From NCBI GenBank assembly GCA_963691655.1, contig OY829328.1:29283890-29347889 (forward strand): a DNA stretch of 64,000 nt, written 5' to 3'. Below are positions 1 through 12,200 of this stretch, piece after piece. Both the position numbers and the translations under genes were made by a program. Positions within the stretch are counted from its first letter, which is position 1; each line of letters starts with the position of its first letter. The notes beneath the pieces were generated by a model. It was not told the DNA's origin and did no database searches. It saw only the letters and a list, made by a program, of their open reading frames with translations. The stretch comes from Toxonevra muliebris (taxonomy: Eukaryota > Arthropoda > Insecta > Diptera > Pallopteridae).

Positions 1-2
1 AA

Positions 3-1667
3 GAAACTTGTGTGGAAGATAATGTTATAAAAGTTTCAGATGTTCCTGTAATGTTATTGAGTTCCGAAACGGCGAATAAATACGAAAGAAAGTCTGACAT
101 TAACGCTGAAATGCTTATATTACATTGCATCAACCAACATTTTGAAACCTACTTTTTGAAATCTATGTTAAGTTTCTTGCGGCATATGAGAAGTTCACGA
201 ATAGTTCTTTTTTGGAATGAATCATATGAGGCTGAACTGCATCTGAGGCAGCTACAACAGTTGTTCACATACACTAAACAAAGCTCTCTTCTGAATATTA
301 TCCTCATATTTAAGGATTTTGCTACAACTCGTAATTTGTATACTTATACACAATTTCCCGTGTTCAAACTTGAAAAAAAGTGCATCGATGACGACCCCTT
401 TCCTAATCGTTTGACGCAGATGAAAGGAGCTTTGTTACGTACAATGCCCAAAATAGTTGAGCCACGTTGTTTAGTATATCGCGACTCCGATGGGAAAATT
501 CATATATCAGGTTACATTGTGAAATTAGTGAAAGCATTTGCTAGAAAACATAATGCAACCTTAGCATATCCGATTCCTGTCACCCCAGAACCCATTGGAT
601 CCAAATTATTTTTCCACATGATATTGAATGGAACGATTGATATACCAATGAGTGATTATGGACTTGTAGGAACTTTTACGTGTGATATGAATGAGTATTC
701 AGTTGTTATTGAGCATGCCACATTAGGGGTAATGCTTCCAACAGCACAACCACTACCTGTGCAGGACATATTTCCATTGGTATTCAATTCATCATTTACA
801 TTTATCGTTGGAATTTTGTGTGTAATCTTTTCCATTCTACTAACTATCGAAAAATTATATTGGCGACAGAATCATGGCAGATTTGTCTCACTATTTTCAT
901 ATATGACAACTCAAATAACATTGCGTGGTGTCCTGGGGCAAACCATGCATATACATGAAATACGATCACGTTTAACATACTTAAAAAAGTATATTTACGT
1001 ACTAATACTTCTGGTCGGAATTTATGTCAACACAACTTATACAACATACCTTCAAACTTATTTTACCAGCTCTCCAATTGGCAAACAGATAAACACATTT
1101 GATCAACTAGAAAAATCCTCTTTAAAATTATATGCATTCGAAAGCCATTACATGAATTTGGAAGATTACATTGATCCCAGCATTTTTAAGCAAATAAAGG
1201 ATAAATTCATTATTACAGATAATTATAGTAAATATCTTCAAAAGCGATATTCGCTAAATACTAAGTACGGATATCTGGTCTCACACTCATCTTGGCCAGT
1301 TGTTTTAAAACAACAAGAACTTTCATATCGCCCTCTTTTTTATCTCTCAGAAAAAATGTACATTAGGAAGAATATTTATATGGCAATCCCATTACCTCGG
1401 TATTCTATATACCGTAGTGCATTGAATAATTTAATATCGCAATTGCATGAATCTGGAATATTCGATTTATGGCTACAAATGTCGTACGACGAATTGAAAA
1501 CAGCTAAATTGATTGACGGACACATAATATCAAAGCAGGAAATCATTAAGCCTCTGAAAGTTTCCGACTATTATTGGATATGGTGGATGTATGGTACTGG
1601 AGTGGCTCTTGGAATTGTTTGGTTTATTATAGAGAATATTTATTTTATGAAAAATGAAACAAAGTAA
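3..1667 (+). CDS. Ionotropic receptor (IR), 5' end outside window
   Basis: Divergent insect ionotropic receptor, a ligand-gated cation channel of chemosensory neurons. The frame is open from the first complete codon at 3 (E-T-C-V-E-D), and the same E/T-C-V-E motif lies well inside its paralog at 37338-39212, so coding continues upstream of the window; the GTG at 12 is not a start. Counting from codon 3 there are 554 residues: ligand-binding lobe S1 with motifs shared with the paralog (RTMP near 147, VYRD near 158, ARKHNATL near 180), TM1 about 261-283, pore region with TLRGVLGQ near 306-313, the next TM about 328-351, lobe S2 with ISQLHESGIF, and TM4 about 526-548 after YYWIWWMYG. No intron is seen in this part. 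The family call is firm; the subfamily is not, though it looks like the divergent IR20a-type group (inference). Confidence 0.85.
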   Translation, partial: ETCVEDNVIKVSDVPVMLLSSETANKYERKSDINAEMLILHCINQHFETYFLKSMLSFLRHMRSSRIVLFWNESYEAELHLRQLQQLFTYTKQSSLLNIILIFKDFATTRNLYTYTQFPVFKLEKKCIDDDPFPNRLTQMKGALLRTMPKIVEPRCLVYRDSDGKIHISGYIVKLVKAFARKHNATLAYPIPVTPEPIGSKLFFHMILNGTIDIPMSDYGLVGTFTCDMNEYSVVIEHATLGVMLPTAQPLPVQDIFPLVFNSSFTFIVGILCVIFSILLTIEKLYWRQNHGRFVSLFSYMTTQITLRGVLGQTMHIHEIRSRLTYLKKYIYVLILLVGIYVNTTYTTYLQTYFTSSPIGKQINTFDQLEKSSLKLYAFESHYMNLEDYIDPSIFKQIKDKFIITDNYSKYLQKRYSLNTKYGYLVSHSSWPVVLKQQELSYRPLFYLSEKMYIRKNIYMAIPLPRYSIYRSALNNLISQLHESGIFDLWLQMSYDELKTAKLIDGHIISKQEIIKPLKVSDYYWIWWMYGTGVALGIVWFIIENIYFMKNETK

Positions 1668-2063
1668 GGACCTACTTACATATATAAATATGATTGTCTC
1701 GGAAAAAACCTTCGGGCAAATTTTGTGTGTGGCAGGACGTTAGTAATTGAAATTGGGCGAAATGTATTATCTGGTTTATGAGCAAGTGAGCGTGACACCT
1801 TCTATACAGATGATTTTATAGATCAGAGTTTTTTTTTTCTTAATATCCAAACTTTACCAGGGTCAGATCTGGATGGGAGAGCGAAGGACCATGGCCAGCA
1901 AGTTAATTTAAAATTAAAATAAATTTTACTCCATTGGCACTTTTTATTTCAAGTATTTAGCATTCACGTTGTAAATTTTTTTTTTAATAAATAAATTGTG
2001 TCTGTCCTCGCACTTTGTATGACATGGAACAATAGGTAATAATCTAAAGTTCGTTATATAATA
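1668..2063. other. Intergenic, no gene seen
   Basis: AT-rich spacer between the receptor stop codon and the pogo-like element. No coding exon or RNA gene is recognised. It should contain the 3' UTR of the receptor; AATAAA-like words occur (for example near 1918 and 1988) but none is clearly the signal. Confidence 0.5.
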
Positions 2064-2833
2064 CAGTAGAATCGCGATAATTCGTACACCGTTAATTCGA
2101 AAATCTTAATAACTCGTAACAAACTGCTGGTCCTTTGAAAAAATCGCTTTAATTCGCAAAAATTCTACACATTTTGATCCCCTCCCTAAAAATACGAATT
2201 TTTTTCTTTTTTATACAAGGTCTGTTTAACCTCTTATAAATCGAAATTGGTTCTTGACAACCTATTATAATTCGTAATGCAAAGCAAAATTCTATGGAAC
2301 TATGATTCGAAAAAAAATCAATCATTGTAGATAGCTACGTTCACTTTTCTTTCGGAATTTTTTGTGTTTTTCGTGGTTAACAAGATACACGAGAAAAGTC
2401 TTAAACTACAAAACCGTTAATTCGTATTTTTCTTATTTTAACATCGTTAAAATTAAAGAATAGCAAATTGGGAGGTACGTTTTCCATTTTATTTAAGTTT
2501 TCTTTAAAATATGGATGCTGGCTGTCAATGAGTGGATTGTATACATGCAGTGTCCTCACCGTAAATTGGCTTTGCTATAATTCCTGGTTACAAAGGTTAT
2601 AGCAGACCTTATGCCCCATTGGAAAACTTAAGGATAACTGTTGGGATTAAGAGTTCTGGACATATTATTTTTATATTTTAATATTTGCATAAAATATTGA
2701 AGAAACTCAACCAGATTTTGAGTAAAAACTCGGGGGTGAAAGGGTTAAATCGAAATCTCGTTAAATCGAAAACCTCTGTAGTTCGTAAAAAATTGCTAGT
2801 CCCTTGCGATTACGAATTATCGGGATTCTGCTG
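2064..2833. mobile_element. Non-autonomous pogo/Tigger-like element, TA duplications
   Basis: The left end CAGTAGAATCGCGATAATTC is matched, inverted, by CAGCAGAATCCCGATAATTC at the right end, and a TA dinucleotide flanks each end (2062-2063 and 2834-2835). Subterminal blocks rich in AATTCG/TTCGTA recur in both halves. The body (770 bp) has no transposase reading frame. CAGT...G ends with TA duplication are typical of pogo/Tigger elements, so it is most likely an internally deleted copy. The family assignment is inference from the ends. Confidence 0.75.
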
Positions 2834-2868
2834 TACTATTTTGTGAAATATATATGTTAAAGTACCGC

Positions 2869-2874
2869 TTTATT
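2869..2874 (-). terminator. Candidate poly(A) signal for the SMOC gene
   Basis: TTTATT on +, that is AATAAA on -, lies about 340 nt downstream of the SMOC stop codon (3214) and just outside the pogo-like element. Other A-rich words are present in this 3' region, so this is a candidate only. Confidence 0.3.
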
Positions 2875-3213
2875 GTTTAGTTAATTATTAAAATTTACAA
2901 GAGAAATCCTAAAAAATAATAGATTTAATAATAACTTAAATTATATTTTATGTATATAAGTATTTACAAAACTAACAAAATGAAAATGTTACATATCTAA
3001 TGATGATACACGCAACGCGTTACATTTCACCACGAGAGTGGAAATGAACGATCAAATAATTTTAACAATAGTATATCATTTAGTTGAATAAAAAATTTGT
3101 TTGCTGTAAATTTGAGCCTTTTCGTTTGTTTTTCTTCGCATTCCTATATCATTTTTTGTTTTTACACATGGAATGTAAATGGCACATTCTTATCAAATTT
3201 CAACAATATCGTT

Positions 3214-6200
3214 TTAATCTTTGAGATACTGCTCGAGTGGATTTGATCCAGTTAGCTTCGATGGCTTAGAAGTAACAGATTCATCTGAAATGGAAAACAA
3301 GTTAATTATTAAATATATAGCTCAAGTGTAATGGAGTCCGAACTGAACTACATACTTGTTTCCGTTGGCTTTTGTGATGTTTGAGTTTCAACTCTCTGCG
3401 TTTGTAAGCAATTCAACCATTCAGAAAGCGTTATCTTCTTATCACTATTCACATCACAATATCGTGGCATTTTCTTGCCACATTTACGTAACGTTCTGTA
3501 ATTAAGTTTAAAATATTTTTTAAGTTTTTTTACTACAAATATTTCATTGAGTTATTCACTTTGAATTGGTCATCAATTCTCGAAAAGTTTTCCATTCTTT
3601 ACGCTCCCATGCTTTATTCTTGTTTTTATCTAATAGCACGAAACTTAATGTCGCAACTCGTTCATCTTCAGTATTCCATTTTGTGGTATTTGCCCTAGAA
3701 CACAAAATATAAAATGAATAATTTTTAAGTCTAAAATATAATGAAATAAAAAATATTATAAGATCATACTTTAAAGTTTTAATATAATAATAACAATTAT
3801 TTGAATATTCGAAGGGAATTGCTATCAGCTATAAGTAAATATATTTGAATGGTATTGTTAGAGGTTTTTGTTATTGTAAGGTCAATTTTACGCCCTTTTT
3901 CTCTGTCCACGGTTCGAGAAAATCAAACTTTTTAATTGTATTACTTCGTTGTTTTCATAAGTATCGGCAAAAAATAATAAATTGTCATTAACAAAAATAA
4001 TATAAATAAATAAATAAATGAATGAAGAAAGAAAACCAAGAAAAATTTGTGTTTTTGAATAAAATTAGTACTGAAAACTGTAAAAAAAAATTTAAAAATA
4101 AGTTCGATAGCGTTCCCTATCGGAAAAAAATGAACTCCTCGTACGAAAAAACCCCCGAGCACCAATTTTCATAGAAAAAATAATTACAAAAATTCCAAGT
4201 GCCTTGAAAATTCTATATAAACCGAACATTTTCCATGAAAATCAAATTCCATAGCCTCGAAATTCATTTTAGACCTATGCCGTAGAAGAACTTTTTGTTC
4301 GTAATGACAAGAGGAGTCATAATTTCGACAACGTGGTATCGAAAAATTGTATTTCATACAAATCGCCCCGGCCAAATATTCATACAAGTTATATTAAATA
4401 TATGAATAATTTTAACTGTAAAATATGCATGTTTGTAATGATTCAATTTTAATAAAGGAACAAAACTCAATTACAAATTGAAATTTAATTTATATGATGA
4501 TAAAAAAATGCAGTGCACAATTTTAGTATAAAACCATATATCTATTGGGCCAAAATTTCCCAATGTGTTGAAAAATTATGTACAAAAATGTTCAAAAATA
4601 CAGAGCATCTTTATTTGATATTTTTCTATTTCTTTTAGAATTGTCTAGTTAACTTTATTCGTTTAGTACTTATTTGAAATTAAAAAAATCGGAGCGGCAT
4701 CTGGTGGTGATAAAATTCTGGTTCTTACTTTATAAAATTTTTTATTTAATTACCTTTCCAACAAGCCCTTATTCATTAAAATCGGCTTACTTTTTCCCAT
4801 TTTATAGTTTTTTTTTTATTTAGCTGAAATGCATGGTAGGTAAAATGGATTTAAAAAAAAAATTTGACGCAAAACGGCGAGACAGATATAATTTTTTTTA
4901 CGCCTAAATTCAGAATTTTTTGGATTTCCTGATGGGTGAAAACCGTTGTCGGACCGTGTAATGACTGAGAACAACAAATTCTTAGCAAATCGGTAACTAC
5001 CAAGCTCTCAAACCCAACTCGAACCCATTTCTTTTTGAACCTGATTTCAAAACTGCATCAGGTTTGTTGAAGGGTTCGGGCTCAAGTTTTTTTCAGGAGA
5101 AAAAGACTGGAAATATTATAATTATTGATTTGTGAGAGTTACGAAAAGATAAAGTATAAATTTATCACAATCTTGTCTAGAGGTTTTTGAGACTCCCAAA
5201 GTTCAAATTTTTTTTTTCAAAACTAGAATAAGTAATGAAAATTGGAATGAATGTGAATGAGGTATGCACTTTTTCTTTGAACTTCACCAATTTCTCGGCT
5301 TTTGAAATTTTTCAAATGGCCATAACTCTACGAAAATAGCATAGACCAACAGCATTTTTACAACAGAATAGCCACCCTATAATCATAAAGGGGCATATTG
5401 TATAGACCATTTTTATAAAATAAACTTATAGTCCAGCATGTCTCAGTTATTTTTTAAAGGGGTAAAAGTTTTCATTTTTTGTCGAAGGGAGCTGAATACG
5501 AAGTACAAAAAGTGTTATAAATTGATGTCTGGGTAAATTATTTATGGATAATTTTGACCCCTTTTTTGAAAAGAGCATGAAAATTTCACTAGGATACACT
5601 AAAGGTATAAAAGTCCTATATATAACGGTTAAGGGCTGATAAAAGGGAATAGCTTGGTATGTGGTTCCATCAAAGTCATGGACGTAGAAAATACCAGTGT
5701 CCTGTCACCGTCTTTATACCAGGTCAATAGCCCTCTTTCTCAAGTTGTACATACAATTTTTTGTAAGAAAATTTTAGACGAAAATCGTGTTCTAAAATAT
5801 TAAAAATGTGGTTCTTCAATTGTACTATGTACTCCCCTTCGCTTTTGATGATGCGTCAAATTTCCATAAATAAAACCAATCCTTTAGTTTTTCTGTAGAT
5901 AGAAAAAATATGCATATGTTCGCTTATGTAGTATTGCAGCATATCTGGCATCTGGTCAAGCATCAGCGGCGCCAAGGACCATCGCTGGAGGAGTCCCTTG
6001 CTGTTAAATGCGTGCAGTAATGCATAACCGAATATACATACGTGTCTCTTAGATTTCTGCCCCCTACATTTATTAAAATCAGAAAAATCGGCGCCGGAAC
6101 CTGGGGACGTTCCCTTGGTAGTCAAAATTAAAGTTACAGTTATATTAACTAAGCATAATGAGGAATTCACATTATAGTACATTTTGTTTCTGTTGGTAGG

Positions 6201-9200
6201 CGGCTATTTCCTTTTATTAACCGTTAACCGTTATATATATGACTTTTATGTCTTTGGTGAACCTTGATAAAATTTTCTATCTTTGTAGAATATTTTAATT
6301 AATCCTTAAATGCCTCTTTTGAAAGGACTTTTTAGGTTTTCAATAAAAACGGGGTCAAATTGACCCATAAAAAGAGGAACTAATGGGCTAAAATAATAAA
6401 ACTTTACCGATAAGATTTTTCTCAGACATCAATTTATATCACTTATTGCACTTAGTATTCAGCTCCCTCCGACAAAAATATGAAAACATTGACCGATTGT
6501 AAAAAAAAAACTGAGACACGTGCTGGACTATAAGTTTATTTAACAAATATGGGCTATACAACAAAAGCGTTCAGTATTATAACATAGGGTGGCTATTCTG
6601 TTGTAGCCATCAGAGTGAAAGTGTGAGAGATAAGTTTTTAGTTTCTTTAAATGAGGACGAAATCAAGAGAACTTAAGTCGAAGAATGCACAAAAAATGTG
6701 ACTTCAACTGATTTAAACCCTGAGCCACTCTTCGCAATCAGCATAAAAAGAAATAAAGACACGGATGACAGTGGCTCGTCTTTCTTTTTGAAAAACTCAA
6801 GTTCTGATTTACATCTCAGTTTTATATCGATCAGTACAGTTCGGTCTTAAAATATTTTAAGGTTAAGTTAATATTAAAAATAGGTTATGTTATTAATAGA
6901 AAAGAAAAAAATTAAAATTATTATATATAAATAAGTGGAAAAACTTAGACAATGTTTCTATATCAAAAAGAGTGAAGAGAAAATAATCTCAATGCACGAA
7001 GAGCCTGGAAAAAACAACTGTTAACTGTTAATGTTGAAATTGATGTAAAGAAAGGAGAAATGGGTCGTCTAATGATTGGGCTCAAGTCATATTCTCTGAC
7101 GAAAGTAAAATAAATCTTGCATGTCCAGATGCAGGAGTCATGAAAGATACAGTGATGAATGCACTCAAAGTATTGCAACGATTAATTTATGCTAGGTGTA
7201 GTTAATGGCCAAGATATAGGAAAATTAGTGAAAACCGAATCGTTCAATCGTGTGTTGGTTGATGAAAAACTTAAAGCGTGGTAGTCTATGAAGGAAGTCA
7301 TCACGGGATTTTTGGGAAAATATCGCTCTGAAAACTCTGAAATTTTTGCAAATCATATGATAGAGCCGTTTTCAAGTATTGGTGTAAAAATTCACTATCT
7401 ACATAATCATTTGCAACAATTCAGCCAACAGTTATCAACGGAATCAGACGAACAAGGCGAACGATACCATCAGCTTGCGCTTCTTTTTGCGATAAGGTAA
7501 ATACCTATTAAATTTGATTTGTTCATTACATTGTTATCTATTTATTATGGTATAGAGGAAAGTAATCTCCAGACGCAATACTAGCTGAAATTTGTTGGTG
7601 AAGAACGAAAATGTATGAAGAACAAGATGTAATATGAAAAATTCATATAATGTTAAAATTTTTCACATTTTTGGTTCTCATTTCGCTGAAGAAAGTAGTA
7701 AAGAATATCAAATGACGCGCTCAGAGGGAAAGTGAAGCACAAAATTTATTCGAGGAAAGGTGAAATAGAAAATTTCATTTACCCAAAACGTAGTCTCGTT
7801 CTGTTTTGCTGAAGTTGATTTTGTATGTGTGCGTTAGTTACAACTTTTCGTTCGTACTATATCGTTATAGTCGGCAAGTAACAGCAACAACTCTTTCCTC
7901 TAGTAAATTTTATGCTTGACTTTTCCTCTGAGTGCGTTAAATATCATTCGAGTAATGAGCACTTAATTTTTAAAAAATACGTAGAAAGAGGCAAACTTTA
8001 AATGTCAATATCTTTGAAAAGCGAGCTAACTTTGTAAAACCCTCTTAGGGGTTTGTTACTCTAGACCAATACTTTTCGTTAGAAAAATGTGTTGCAAAGT
8101 GCAATAAATACAAAGAATAAAGTTATTTTATCAAACCTAAAAATCAGCGTTTCGAAGCGTGAGTGTATATATAGTATTGTTTAGGTTATACTGAGTATAG
8201 GTTTATAATCAAAAATATGACAGATCGTTATGTTGCAATCAGTATTTTATTACTGAGCTATATGCGACATTCCACGCACTACGACTAGTTCTAGTTTTCG
8301 CGGCAACTATAATTCGCAGCTGAGTTCAAACTGGTAGTAAAATTAATTAATGCTTACCCCGTGTTAGTATTAGCCAATATTTGTGATTTCAGAAACTCTT
8401 TGAGGTCCTTTAAGAAAACCGACTTCTTCGGTTCAGGGCAACCCTTCATTGGGCGCGTTACCGTATAAACAGCATCACATTGTGGTTTTTTATCTTTGAC
8501 AGATGTACCAGGTATATTTTTGCCAGAATCTTCATGAACACACCAACAATACGGCGTCGAACGATAACATTGCACCTGCTGATAACGACCATCAGCGGTG
8601 CACTCTGGAACATAGAGTATAGTGCCACCATGCTATAAATAAATTATAATATTATATACTGTATTAGTAACATACTGATTAATTATTGAATAGAATTTTA
8701 TATACAAACCCGTTGCTCTTCCAAAGCTATAGCTTGATCGGTCAAACAATCGGATTCACCTTCTGATTCCTTTAAAGGGGATTCAGCATTAGGACGCAAA
8801 ACTACAAATGTTTATGGGATAATTAGTTAAAGTTTTTCTTTTAAATTTGATAATAAATGTTTAGTTATTATTATGTAAATGATGCAATTATATATTTATA
8901 TTAAATTTAAACAAAACAAGTCAGCTATTTTGGTTGCATTTCAATGTATTGCCGTGCATGCAACCTGTATTACGTACGAAACAACAAAACATTAATACGT
9001 ACAATGAATGGATGAGAAATTCGTTGATGAACCAAATGTATTTATGATGCTTAAGTTCTCATCATCTTCGTCGCCTTCTTCACCATCATAATCAGCATCT
9101 TCATCATAATCTATATGCTGGTTACTTTCCTCATCTTCAGCATTACTTCCACTTTCCAAATCATCCATGTGAGTGGTGCTACTGTGATGTATATTGTTTT

Positions 9201-12200
9201 TGTTAATGTTATTGTTGTTGTTGCTGTTGTTATTATTGCTGTGACTGTTGCTACTGCTGCTGCTACTATGAAATGCATTTTGATGATTATTTGAATGAAT
9301 TTGATGATTGGAGAACTGTTGTTGATGACGAATATTACTGTTGTTGTTGAATTTGTTGTTGTGCGGATTGTATCCATGATGAGAATTGATTGCTGGATGA
9401 CCTGCACAAATATTGATTTAAATGAGAATATTGGAAACATCTCTTATGAATATGATGAAAAAAAAATCTGTGATATTTAATATTAGAAGTATGAATCCCA
9501 GTTCGGAAAACTAATAATACTTGTGGATTGAGAATAATTTTGGAAGCATGAGAATGAGTCCCAATGTAGAAAAATTATGATTAAATTGTAAATAAAGCAT
9601 GCACGAAGGATAATTTTTAAAAGTGCAAATCCCAGTTTGAAAAAATAATGCTGTGTAAATTATAAATGCATGACAAATATGATGAAGAATGGAAATAAAA
9701 CCGGTATTAAGTATTTATATATCTTTTGATAGTGCCTTTCGAAGTATAAATTATATTTTTCAACAGTGGTGTAACAATGAATCAAGGGGCCCTGGACCAA
9801 AAGTTTCAAGGGAGCTCTCAACTGAACTGAATTAATCAAACAGAAATAAAGAAACTATTGAAAAATATAATGAACATAAATTTTATTTACGCGATTTATA
9901 ACAAATCTAAATGAATAAAAATTTTTTATGATCTCATTTTTTGTAATAGTGGCAACCTCCAATTAAAAACCATTACCTCCAATTAAAAAAACGTTTCTTT
10001 AGTTAATTCGTGATCACAGGGTCATTTTGGAAAGATTATAGCAATAGCCAATGCTTTTTAATATTTTTGCTTCAGCCTAGTGTACATATGCACTTTTTTC
10101 CCTATTTGGTTACTTTTTTTACAAAAATAATATGAATCAATATATTCCAACAACAAATTGTTTAATTTCTTATGGTTAAGTAAAGGAAAGGAAAGAAAAT
10201 CGTCCGAAAGTGGCAGCGAGAAAATGTAAAATCTGACTTCTCACACAAAAATGATGATACAAACGAAACAAAAAAGCTGATTACATTCAAACAGGAATCC
10301 AAATGATAACACTGTTCAACAGCCAAAAATGAGCAGAGACGAGATAAATGTACTTAGAGTAATGGGGGGTCGTTGAGTCCGAATCCGTGGTCCGTTTTGC
10401 TCTGCTACATCACAATTTTTTTTTATTGACATCAAAATTTTTAAAATAAAAAAAAAAATAAAAAATTAAAATGCAGTTCATATTTGTTTTCATCAAAACA
10501 TCCATTTTTACAAAAAAAAAATTTTAGATTTTTTTTATTTTTTAACTTTAAAATTTTTAAAATTTTTTTTTTTTAATTTATTTATTTTTTCGTAATTTTG
10601 TTCATCCTCGTTATCATCGTTCACTTTTATCTCGTTATTAGCTTAACCCAGTAGTGCCTAGCGGTACCATATCGCACCTTGTCGTTGAGCCGTTTCTGAG
10701 CCAGATTTGTTTTCAGGTGTGTTAAATGGGCCTGACATTAGAAAAAGGATTACGGACGAAATGCTGGAAGCAGAACTGAATGTAAAAGAGAGATGAGCTT
10801 GGATCGCCATAAAAAGCTCCATAAAAAAGTTTCTTGGAAACCATAGAGCACCAAACTTTAAAATTATTTCGGAAATGATTAGTGCATTTCGTGACATGAA
10901 TGCACATATGTCCTTAAAGGTGCATTTTATGTTCTCCCACGTTGATTACTTCCCTTCTAATTTGGGTGCAGTCAGTTTGGTGCAGGACGTTAAAGTTATA
11001 GAATCTCGTTATAAAGGGAAGTCGATTTGCAATATGCTGTCGGATTATTGTTGGAATATAATACGAGAAACACGCAATATTGAATTTAACGTCTTCGGAC
11101 AAATTATGAATAAAATCTAAAATTGAAAAATAAATCTTTCTCTTGTCAAAAACTATATTCATAGGTACTTTTTTATTTTATATTAAATATTTATCCAAAA
11201 TGTGTTCAAAAATGAATAAATAAATAAATTTAAAAAAAAATTTTTAAAGTTAAAAAATAAAACAAATCGAAAATTTTTTTTTTGTAAAAATAGATGTTTT
11301 GATGAAAAAAATATGAACTGCATTTTTAATTTTTTTTTCAATTTTAAGAATTTTGATGTCAATAAAAAAAATTGTGACGTAGCAGAGCAAAACGTACCAC
11401 GAATTCGGACTCAGCGACCCCCCATTACCCTAAGTGCATTTGTCCCGTCTCTGCTCGTTTCAAACAGTTTCCATTTGTTGAACAGTGTAATCAAAGCTTG
11501 ACTGAGGGATGGCGTTTGCTTTGCATTTAGAGATAGCTGCCACAGGGCAGCGTTGCTTTTATTTTATTTAGTTTTAAATGAGTGTGATTACAACATTTTT
11601 TAGGCTGTGGCAACTCTTAATAGTTCTCGTTTCATAAATTAAAAAAATTAAACACTACCTGCCCCTATGCTCCTCTTCCCTCTTCTTAAACCTTTAAGGT
11701 TATTATAGAATATTTATTTGTATTCATATAAATACATATATAGTAAAAATAGCTACCACTTTCAATTAGAAAATCTTACTCACGATTTATGCCATCTTTC
11801 GAAATGCAATTGTTCCATTCATTGCGTGACAATCGATCATCATTGTCCACATCGCAGAATTTACCAAAGGCACGTCCACAGCGTCTCGGTTTCACTGCCT
11901 GTGTGTGTGTTGAGAATACAAAATCAAAATTTAATTACTACAGTGACTTACCCTCCTCACGAGTTTCTTTAATTCACGGAATTCATTCTTGTCGAACATT
12001 TGATTTGCATTCGCATCCAATTGGGCAAACTTCCAATCGAGCACCAATTTGTCAGCAGGCGGAATGAAACCACCAGCAACTGCATCTCTACCGCCATCAC
12101 CAGTATTCGTTCCTTCTCTTCCCAAGCCAGCTGCAATATCACGCTGATGTTGTCCCGAACGTATGTATTCACTTTGGAAAACTTTTATCAAATTACTATT

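Larger units (their letters stand above)
3695..8357 (-). other. SMOC intron 7, transposon-rich
   Basis: A 4.7-kb intron with no host coding exon recognised. It holds the long-TIR foldback (5361-6603), a Tc1 relic, a CACTG-element transposase relic and a dispersed repeat carrying a nested MITE, all listed separately. The stretch 3700-5360 is AT-rich, and its short open frames (for example around 3941-4387 on -) look like chance. Confidence 0.6.
9402..11783 (-). other. SMOC intron 4
   Basis: It contains a weak hAT-end-like stretch near 9773 (CAGTGGTGTAACAATGAATC) without a detected partner, long A/T runs near 10430-10600, and the CACTG-ended element at 10310-11487. No additional coding exon is visible: the phase-1 exons on either side join directly in frame. 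Confidence 0.55.

Noticed and set aside
12..14. GTG as the start of the first receptor
   Set aside because: The frame is open upstream and the paralog shows that this point lies inside the protein.
9111..9440. 109-codon open frame on -
   Set aside because: It is the wrong frame of SMOC exon 5; the correct frame (N/H/S-rich, then acidic) joins both neighbours in phase.
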